From positions 1-5,129 of the forward strand of contig CAMCUG010000123.1 in assembly GCA_945878835.1 (NCBI GenBank): a DNA stretch of 5,129 nt, read 5' to 3'. Origin of the DNA: Chryseobacterium gleum. Lineage in GTDB: Bacteria > Bacteroidota > Bacteroidia > Flavobacteriales_D > Sanyastnellaceae. Positions 1 through 5,129 of the stretch are shown in pieces. The notes under the pieces were generated by a model. The model saw only the letters and a program-made list of their open reading frames with translations. It was not told the DNA's origin and ran no database searches. The stretch's first letter is position 1. Each line of letters opens with the position of its first letter. The translations under genes were made by a program, and so were the position numbers.

Positions 1-791
1 CGGGCTGCGCGCATCTTCGCAATTTCAGTAACGGTGTCCATGCCTATGGCCCAGAAGAACGACAAGCGCGGAGCGAAATCGTCGATGCTCATTCCAGCTT
101 TCAAGCCAGCGCGAACGTATTCCAATCCATCTGCCAAGGTATAAGCCAACTCAATTTCTTGCGTCGCACCAGCCTCTTGCATGTGATATCCGGAAATAGA
201 AATCGGATTGAACTTCGGCATTTCCTTTGAACAGAATTCGAAGATGTCTGAAACTATGCGCATGCTTGGCGTTGGCGGATAGATGTATGTATTTCGAACC
301 ATGAACTCTTTCAGAATGTCGTTCTGAATGGTTCCAGTGAGTTCTTCTGGACGAACGCCTTGCTCTTCAGCGGCGACGATGTAAAATGAAAGAATCGGTA
401 GAACCGCACCGTTCATGGTCATGCTCACCGACATTTCATTCAAAGGAATTTCATGAAATAAGACTTTCATGTCTTCCACTGAATCTATGGCTACGCCTGC
501 CTTTCCGACGTCTCCCTTCACGCGATCGTGGTCGCTGTCGTACCCGCGATGAGTAGCCAAGTCGAAGGCAACAGACAATCCTTTTTGTCCCATGGCCAAG
601 TTGCGTTTGTAGAACGCATTCGATTCTTCAGCGGTGCTGAATCCGGCATATTGACGAATGGTCCAAGGACGCACGGTGTACATGCTCGCATACGGACCGC
701 GTAAAAAAGGCGCTGCGCCTGCTCCCCACGATGCACCTTTCACCTCTTCGTTGAAGTTGAAGGGAACTTCTTTCCAATTCAATTTACTCAT
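1..791 (-). CDS. mutB: Methylmalonyl-CoA mutase large (catalytic) subunit, N-terminal 263 residues; 3' end lies outside the window
   Basis: The protein would convert (R)-methylmalonyl-CoA to succinyl-CoA, and the reverse, using adenosylcobalamin, as a heterodimer with the MutA product in the cytoplasm. The translation from the ATG at 791 follows the family closely: RPWTIRQYAGFSTAEESNAF at residues 41-60, GLSVAFDLATHRGYDSD at 71-87, MSVSMTMNGAVLPIL at 120-134, GTIQNDILKEFMVRNTYIYP at 153-172 and SISGYHMQEAGAT at 198-210. From memory of the Propionibacterium enzyme, its active-site residues Tyr89, Gln197, Arg207 and His244 map at a constant offset of 41 to Tyr48, Gln156, Arg166 and His203, all present. 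Only the substrate-binding barrel half is seen; the cobalamin-binding domain with its DxHxxG motif would lie beyond base 1. The ATG overlaps the mutA stop codon as ATGA, which implies translational coupling, and the conserved text begins soon after it, supporting this start. No frameshift is visible. The identification is very secure; only completeness is unknown. Confidence 0.97.
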   Translation of the reverse strand, partial: MSKLNWKEVPFNFNEEVKGASWGAGAAPFLRGPYASMYTVRPWTIRQYAGFSTAEESNAFYKRNLAMGQKGLSVAFDLATHRGYDSDHDRVKGDVGKAGVAIDSVEDMKVLFHEIPLNEMSVSMTMNGAVLPILSFYIVAAEEQGVRPEELTGTIQNDILKEFMVRNTYIYPPTPSMRIVSDIFEFCSKEMPKFNPISISGYHMQEAGATQEIELAYTLADGLEYVRAGLKAGMSIDDFAPRLSFFWAIGMDTVTEIAKMRAA

Positions 792-1909
792 GACTGCACA
801 TATTTGTTTTCACCAACAACAACACGTTGTGCATGTTGAAGGCTTCTTTCCTCTTTGTTGTTTTGAATGAAGTTGAACAACTTCTCAGACGTTTCGAAAT
901 TCTTCATGATCTCGAAAGTCTTTACTGACAAGTCTTCCGTAAGTTTTTCCAACGAAAAACTTCCCTTTGCTAAATCTGAATATTGATCGAAGTAAGACTC
1001 TTCGATTAATAAGTGCTGAATGTTTCGTGCCCAACGAAGATGGTCGCTGACATCGGATTCCTTTGCGAATTCCATTGGAAGAACTTCAATTCGATTGGCT
1101 CCTCCAACATAAGCCGCAATAGATTGAATAGTGGAACGAATTAAATTATTGTCGGTGTCTTTTTTTGCTTGAAAAAAGCCATCTGTTTGAACCTTCACGA
1201 ACGCGTGATTCGAACACGCGTGTTCAGGAGAACCTGATTTCATCACGTGGGACCACACCGCGCGGAAGGCACGCAGCTTCGCGATTTCAACATACATTTC
1301 ACTTCCAACCGAAAAATGAAAAAGTAGTTGAGCGGAAGCTTCGTCTATTGTTAAATGTGTATTTTCTATGAATTCAATTCCAGCTAAAACAGCAAATGCA
1401 ATTTGCTCGGAAGCCGTTGCGTGAGAAGCAAAAACTTGATTTGAACGAATGTGTTTGGAATGAATGAACGCGAGAACGCCTGCGCGATCTTGTGCTTCGT
1501 AAGCTTGCTTAATGGCATCTATCTGATCGTCGGCTTGCCCGGCATGTGCTTCCAATTCCCAGTTGATGAAGCCGACGAAGATGTCTTTCAACGCCACCTT
1601 CAACTCACTAGCGTTGAAAAAAGCCGGAATGGTCAAGCTGTTCGCTCCGCCGTTCAATGCCTCCAACGCCAGACCATTCCATTGAAGTGGATCTGTTGTT
1701 TTAAACGATTGGTGCAGCTGCCACGATGAAGCTGCGCGAAAAGTCGGCTCCTCTGTAGATTTCGCTTCTGTTGAATAGGGAAATAAAAAAATCCCTTCTC
1801 CCTTTTGGCGAACCAACGAGTCGAGGGATTTTCCTTTTAATTCTTTCTTAGCTAGCGTTTGCCAGTCATGAAGGGATTGATTTGAAAAAACTTCGTTCCG
1901 AATATTCAT
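788..1909 (-). CDS. mutA: Methylmalonyl-CoA mutase small subunit, compact form without a cobalamin-binding domain
   Basis: This 373-residue protein is the non-catalytic partner of MutB. It looks like a degenerate mutase barrel. The N-terminal part, with DWQTLAKKELKGKSLDSL at 15-32 and GIFLFPY at 39-45, matches the family's start (W, then K-x-LKG, then a short P-Y motif). Residues 163-181 align with the MutB segment just after its catalytic His, and VGSEMYVEIAKLRAFR at 201-216 matches MutB's IGMDTVTEIAKMRAA. At the position of MutB His203 there is a Gln (Q158), as expected for a subunit that does not bind substrate. Later, RWARNIQHLLIEESYF (292-307) and AKGSFSLEKLTEDL (314-327) resemble the end of the mutase barrel, and VVVGENKY (363-370) resembles the family's closing motif. 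No DxHxxG cobalamin motif is present. The length is well below the roughly 600 residues of actinobacterial MutA, but shortened small subunits are familiar in Bacteroidota. The stop overlaps the mutB start by 4 bases. A hairpin covers the start codon. Confidence 0.93.
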   Translation of the reverse strand: MNIRNEVFSNQSLHDWQTLAKKELKGKSLDSLVRQKGEGIFLFPYSTEAKSTEEPTFRAASSWQLHQSFKTTDPLQWNGLALEALNGGANSLTIPAFFNASELKVALKDIFVGFINWELEAHAGQADDQIDAIKQAYEAQDRAGVLAFIHSKHIRSNQVFASHATASEQIAFAVLAGIEFIENTHLTIDEASAQLLFHFSVGSEMYVEIAKLRAFRAVWSHVMKSGSPEHACSNHAFVKVQTDGFFQAKKDTDNNLIRSTIQSIAAYVGGANRIEVLPMEFAKESDVSDHLRWARNIQHLLIEESYFDQYSDLAKGSFSLEKLTEDLSVKTFEIMKNFETSEKLFNFIQNNKEERSLQHAQRVVVGENKYVQS

Positions 1910-1920
1910 GCAACGAAGTT
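1885..1920 (-). terminator. Terminator-like hairpin across the mutA start codon
   Basis: A perfect 9-base inverted repeat, AACTTCGTT at 1889-1897 and AACGAAGTT at 1912-1920, surrounds a 14-base loop that itself contains the palindrome GAATATTC (1900-1907). In the minus-strand transcript the second arm runs straight into U residues, giving a run of six counting the last two of the arm (1890-1885). This is the shape of an intrinsic terminator, although the stem has only three G-C pairs. The mutA ATG (1909-1907) is in the loop and the second arm covers codons 5 to 7. It may end the surface-protein transcript, attenuate mutAB, or limit initiation at mutA. Chance in an A/T-rich junction is also possible. 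Confidence 0.4.
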
Positions 1921-1933
1921 AATTCGAAAATAC

Positions 1934-4900
1934 TTATCTGAGTAGAACCACTGTGCCCATTAATTCTAAAGCTTCGCTTCCCCCTATTGGTTTCGCACGA
2001 AGCTTCCATACATAGGCATCGAAAGGCACATAGTGCGTTCCATTTCCTTTTAATGTACCATTCCACCCTTTTGCAGAATCGTTGGTTTCAAAAACCAAAA
2101 TCCCCCAGCGATCGTATATCGCGAAGTAGTAATCGGTCGGATCATAAGCGTTAAGAACTGGTATGAAAACTTCATTTAAATTATCGTTGTTCGGAGAGAA
2201 CGTGTTCGGCACATAATACAAGAACGGCTCTTTCTCGAAGTTCGCGATAATGGTATCGGTTCCCGTGAATATCGCTGAAACCTGATCCGCTGTTAGATTC
2301 GGATTTATAGGAGTTCCAGCAACGGACTGCCATCCTGTGAACAACCAATACGCTTCCGGCAGAGCCGTGAAGTTCACGGGAATGTTGTCTTCGTTTTCAA
2401 TGGTCAATGAAGTAGTAGTTGCATTTCCCGTATCGAACAACACCGTTCCCGCAGTTGGTGGATTTACCATAACGGTAAGCGGATGATGCGGTGTTACGTC
2501 GAATACTGCAACCAATGTGTCTTCCTCTGTGAAGTTGAAATTCACAAATGAACTTGTTATCGATGGCGCAAGGACGTGGTTGTTGATTTCCCAGTGGTTG
2601 AAGGCAGTCCATGAATCAATTGGTGAAGCCACGAAATTCATGAAGGTGTTTTCTGAGAATACTTGTGTTGAAGGAAGGGGCGTCCATGGGTTTCCGTTCA
2701 TCGTAACGGTTCCTGCGCCTGCCGGTTGAACGTCTACTGTCAAGGGGAATTCATCTATAATCGTAAATACCGCTACCAACGTGTCACTCACCATTAAATG
2801 AAGAATAACATCTGGTGAAAGCGTATTCGGACTTAACGGATGGTTATTGATTTCCCAGTGATCGAAAAGTGTTACTCCAGGAATTTCATTCGCGTTGAAG
2901 GTATAGTCTATGTCTGCAAGTATTTCATTGCTCCAAGGATAAGCGGCGAGCACAGTTCCATCCATGGTTACCGTACCTGCTCCAGCTGGCATTACATCGA
3001 CTTGCAAAATAGCGTGAGGTGTCTCGTCGAAAATGGCAACTACTGTATCTGCTGCGCAAGGATTCAAATAAATAGACGTCGCTGTAGCATTTGGAAAAAG
3101 TGTGGCATTGTTAGACTCCCAATGGTTGAACGTAAACCAAGGATTCGCGGTAACGCTGAATGAGGTTGAATCTCCTGCGTTTACGTTATATGTATTCGGA
3201 TAAATTGCTTGTGCCGTTCCGTTGAAAACGATGTTCCCTGCTCCTGCTGGAAAAACATCGCTTACGATGGTAACCGGACCTGAAGCGGGAATTCCGAATA
3301 TGGCTTGTAACGTTACATCTGATTGAACAATTAAAGTGGTAATTGAAGCTGTTGGATCGGCAATTATGCCAGTACCGCTTATTATTTCCCACCCTTGGAA
3401 GGAGCTACATGGACCAACGACTGAATCTATTATTGCTTCAATATCAATCTCCAAATCTCCGAAATAGGTTCCTGAAAAAGGCGTTTCATAAGGACTCAAC
3501 TCGGTCTCTCCAATTATAATATCGCCCACTCCATCGATTTGAAAAGTGACCGTGTAAGGAACGACATCGTAGCAATCGACAATTCCACCGATGATTTCAT
3601 TGTTACAACGGGCCAAAATAAAATCTCGAACGTCTTGTACGTTGTTGTTCCAGGTAGTTACATTTCCACCCCAACGTTGGATTTGACGTGGCATTTCTGG
3701 TTCAATTACCAATATCATGCTGTCCAACACTTCAATCATTCGCTCGCAAGAGAAAATGGTGTTTGATAATTCGGCATATCGCTGAATGTAATCGGCGAAG
3801 AAATCGGGGTTATCGAATAACGCATTCAAAACAGGAATGTGTCCTTGTCCGCCAACATCTCCTTGTCCTTCTATCTGACATGGATCAGCGGTTGGCTGTG
3901 TGCTAGGAACACCCGTATAGTTGATGTAGTGCCCGAACGTTGCGTCGTTATCCCACAATGCGTATCTCCAACGTCTGCCATCTCCTAGTGGGTTAGTTCC
4001 TCTCCACCACGCGGTATTCCAGTTTAACCAGTCCGTACAAACGGTATACCCATTCAAAATGAAATAATCAATTAAGCTCATGGTATTGAACTGTGAAACA
4101 ACATAATCGTAGTTGGCCTGATTGGCCATGCTGTTGGTCGTTGTGAAGTTCACAAACGTATTCCATTGTGTTTGCGGATTAAACGTTGGAGCAGCTGCAT
4201 ATTCAGTCCAGGTTCCGCCCCAAGTTTTCAAGAAGTCGACATTTCCGGCAGGTTGATCGAAGTAGTATTTGGTGTAATCTGTATCGTCTACCTTTTCACG
4301 TATCTCATATACTCCCCAGTATTGACCGTTGATGTAAAGAATACAATTTCTGGTTTTACGCTCATCGAGGTGAAGGTCTCCTATCAACGATAATTCACAT
4401 ACATAGGCGTCGCGAATATGAGCACCACCATTTGAAAACGGATAGTTGTCGTTTGCTGCCGCTTTAAAAATTAAACGTTGGTAACTCTGTCTATCACTGG
4501 TGTGCAACATCGGGTACTCCAACTTATCGTCATAGCCTAAAGCGTCTCGAGTTATGTAGTCGAAACCTCTTTGTCCGTATGCGTTCGAATCGTTTCCGTG
4601 TTCGTTGCTATCTCCTGATGATTCTACCGTGAATGTTCCATTTTGAAAAAACTCAAGATGTGTTAACTCATCTCCATTCCATCCACCATCCAACGTGTTT
4701 CCTGAAATAGAAACCACAGGAATCGTGTGATTATCGTTTCCGAAAAAATACGTGTTGGTTTCAGTATAGGAAGGAAGAATTCCAGCTGTCGGAGAATAAA
4801 CGATAGCACGCAGAACAGTGGTCGTGGTAATGTTGATTGGACCGGTGTATGTTGTGCTTGCGTTCGAAGGTTGATTACCGTTGGTCGTGTAATAGATTGT

Positions 4901-5129
4901 TGCCCCTGGTTCTGTTGTCGCCAGAGTCACCGTTATTGGTGCTGCATAATAACCTGCTTGAATGTCTATGGTTGGACGAATGGCATAGCCCGTTCCAGTA
5001 GCTCCTGCGTTGGCGGCACCTTGTGAAGGGTTCGTTTGGATAATCATTGCTCCAGAACCATTCGGAACTCTTCCGTAAGATTGGTTCATTTGATTCGGAC
5101 TAATCGCAGCAAAATCGTAGCTCTCTAAA
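1934..5129 (-). CDS. Large T9SS-secreted surface protein with lamin-tail remnant, CHB_HEX_C, CotH kinase-like, InlB-B-like repeats and type B sorting domain; 5' end outside the window
   Basis: Residues are numbered from the Met codon at 5089, an internal reference only: 13 more codons are open upstream to the window edge, with no stop. Domains in order: the end of a probable lamin-tail domain (to about 27, with QSYGRVPNGSG and NPSQGAAN); a chitobiase/hexosaminidase C-terminal-like sandwich (about 37-116, with PGATIYYTTNGNQPS); a CotH-like kinase domain (about 123-500) with LYINGQYWGVYEIREKVD at 251-268, N-W-N at 356-358 and RYALWDNDATFG at 375-386; five InlB-B-like repeats (511-952); and a gliding-motility-associated C-terminal sorting domain (953-1051). 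CotH proteins in Bacillus spore coats phosphorylate Ser residues using paired Asp; D380 and D382 of the WDND motif are the likely metal ligands here. Kinase activity is inferred, not shown. The signal peptide must lie upstream of the window. The sorting domain predicts export through the outer membrane by the T9SS, then cell-surface attachment or release. The gene ends 24 bases before mutA on the same strand. Partner and substrate are unknown. Confidence 0.93.
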   Translation of the reverse strand, partial: LESYDFAAISPNQMNQSYGRVPNGSGAMIIQTNPSQGAANAGATGTGYAIRPTIDIQAGYYAAPITVTLATTEPGATIYYTTNGNQPSNASTTYTGPINITTTTVLRAIVYSPTAGILPSYTETNTYFFGNDNHTIPVVSISGNTLDGGWNGDELTHLEFFQNGTFTVESSGDSNEHGNDSNAYGQRGFDYITRDALGYDDKLEYPMLHTSDRQSYQRLIFKAAANDNYPFSNGGAHIRDAYVCELSLIGDLHLDERKTRNCILYINGQYWGVYEIREKVDDTDYTKYYFDQPAGNVDFLKTWGGTWTEYAAAPTFNPQTQWNTFVNFTTTNSMANQANYDYVVSQFNTMSLIDYFILNGYTVCTDWLNWNTAWWRGTNPLGDGRRWRYALWDNDATFGHYINYTGVPSTQPTADPCQIEGQGDVGGQGHIPVLNALFDNPDFFADYIQRYAELSNTIFSCERMIEVLDSMILVIEPEMPRQIQRWGGNVTTWNNNVQDVRDFILARCNNEIIGGIVDCYDVVPYTVTFQIDGVGDIIIGETELSPYETPFSGTYFGDLEIDIEAIIDSVVGPCSSFQGWEIISGTGIIADPTASITTLIVQSDVTLQAIFGIPASGPVTIVSDVFPAGAGNIVFNGTAQAIYPNTYNVNAGDSTSFSVTANPWFTFNHWESNNATLFPNATATSIYLNPCAADTVVAIFDETPHAILQVDVMPAGAGTVTMDGTVLAAYPWSNEILADIDYTFNANEIPGVTLFDHWEINNHPLSPNTLSPDVILHLMVSDTLVAVFTIIDEFPLTVDVQPAGAGTVTMNGNPWTPLPSTQVFSENTFMNFVASPIDSWTAFNHWEINNHVLAPSITSSFVNFNFTEEDTLVAVFDVTPHHPLTVMVNPPTAGTVLFDTGNATTTSLTIENEDNIPVNFTALPEAYWLFTGWQSVAGTPINPNLTADQVSAIFTGTDTIIANFEKEPFLYYVPNTFSPNNDNLNEVFIPVLNAYDPTDYYFAIYDRWGILVFETNDSAKGWNGTLKGNGTHYVPFDAYVWKLRAKPIGGSEALELMGTVVLLR
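1937..2233 (-). other. Type B T9SS sorting domain (gliding-motility-associated C-terminal domain) at the end of the surface protein
   Basis: The last 99 residues carry the usual landmarks in order: YVPNTFSPNNDNLNEVFIP at 959-977, the YDRWGILVF core at 992-1000, GWNG at 1008-1011, a D-A-YVWKL strand at 1024-1030 and a final G-TVVLLR. This is the signature of the gliding-motility-associated C-terminal domain, recognised as a cargo signal by the T9SS in Bacteroidota. It ends exactly at the TAA at 1936-1934, as expected for a C-terminal signal, so the gene is intact at its 3' end. Confidence 0.95.
2234..3559 (-). repeat. Five tandem InlB-B-like protein repeats encoded in the surface-protein gene
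   Basis: The units lie at about 3290-3559, 3026-3277, 2759-3010, 2498-2746 and 2234-2482, in order of translation. Each reads as an opening beta strand with a P-x-GAG-x-(I/V) turn, a mid-repeat aromatic motif (FNHWESNN, LFDHWEINNH, FNHWEINNH, FQGWEI, FTGWQSV) and a closing D-T-(L/V)-VA-(I/V)-F strand. Units 2 to 4 are closest to each other, and units 3 and 4 share WEINNH with only two silent base differences. The first and last units are diverged. Such repeats usually form an extended stalk or adhesive array that holds a domain away from the cell surface. The period and motifs are read directly; the stalk role is inferred. Confidence 0.85.

Noticed and set aside
820..831. Short inverted repeat ACAAC-AC-GTTGT near the end of mutA
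   Set aside because: The arms are only 5 bases with a 2-base loop, it lies within coding sequence, and no U tract follows on the coding strand.
788..1909. mutA as a truncated pseudogene
   Set aside because: The frame is intact, begins and ends with family motifs, and its stop is coupled to the mutB start, so it looks like a working compact subunit.
1925..1932. TATTTTCG as a Bacteroidota -7 promoter element for mutAB
   Set aside because: It is one base off the TAnnTTTG consensus, but no TTG lies at the required distance upstream, and such A/T-rich octamers are common by chance.
1866..2066. Minus-strand open frame spanning the gap between the surface gene and mutA
   Set aside because: It overlaps the coding ends of both neighbours in another frame, and both of those match known families right up to the junction.
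2840..3163. Plus-strand open frame of 107 codons
   Set aside because: It lies wholly antisense to the repeat array, and its peptide is rich in Cys and Arg with no recognisable motif, as expected for a shadow of the true frame.
5087..5089. ATG as the start of the surface protein
   Set aside because: The frame is open upstream to the window edge, the sequence on both sides of the ATG reads as one domain, and no signal peptide follows it.

Overview
The window is most likely from a member of the Bacteroidota, probably a flavobacterial lineage. The main evidence is that the largest protein ends in a type B, gliding-motility-associated sorting domain used by the type IX secretion system (T9SS), which is restricted to that phylum and its close relatives. 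The absence of clear Shine-Dalgarno sequences ahead of the two starts that can be seen fits the same group. I cannot name a species.

All three genes lie on the minus strand, so transcription runs from high to low coordinates and the window is almost entirely coding. From 5129 down to 1934 is most of a large cell-surface or secreted protein that enters the window already in frame. Its parts in order are the tail of a probable lamin-tail domain, a chitobiase/hexosaminidase C-terminal-like (CHB_HEX_C) beta-sandwich, a CotH-type atypical kinase domain, five InlB-B-like repeats of about 85 to 90 residues, and the T9SS sorting domain. After a gap of 24 bases comes mutA (1909 to 788), a compact methylmalonyl-CoA mutase small subunit. 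It overlaps by 4 bases (ATGA) the start of mutB (791 to 1, running off the left edge), the catalytic large subunit. No stretch longer than 24 bases lacks a gene.

MutA and MutB form the adenosylcobalamin-dependent enzyme that interconverts (R)-methylmalonyl-CoA and succinyl-CoA in the cytoplasm. The surface protein has no evident biochemical link with them; the shared strand and short gap could mean co-transcription or mere adjacency. The one non-coding signal of note is a perfect 9-base inverted repeat followed by a U tract. It straddles the mutA start codon and could end transcription of the surface-protein gene, attenuate mutAB, or hide the mutA start.

I found no RNA gene, mobile element, CRISPR array or clear new multi-gene system. 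The most interesting items are the domain combination of the surface protein and the hairpin at the start of mutA.
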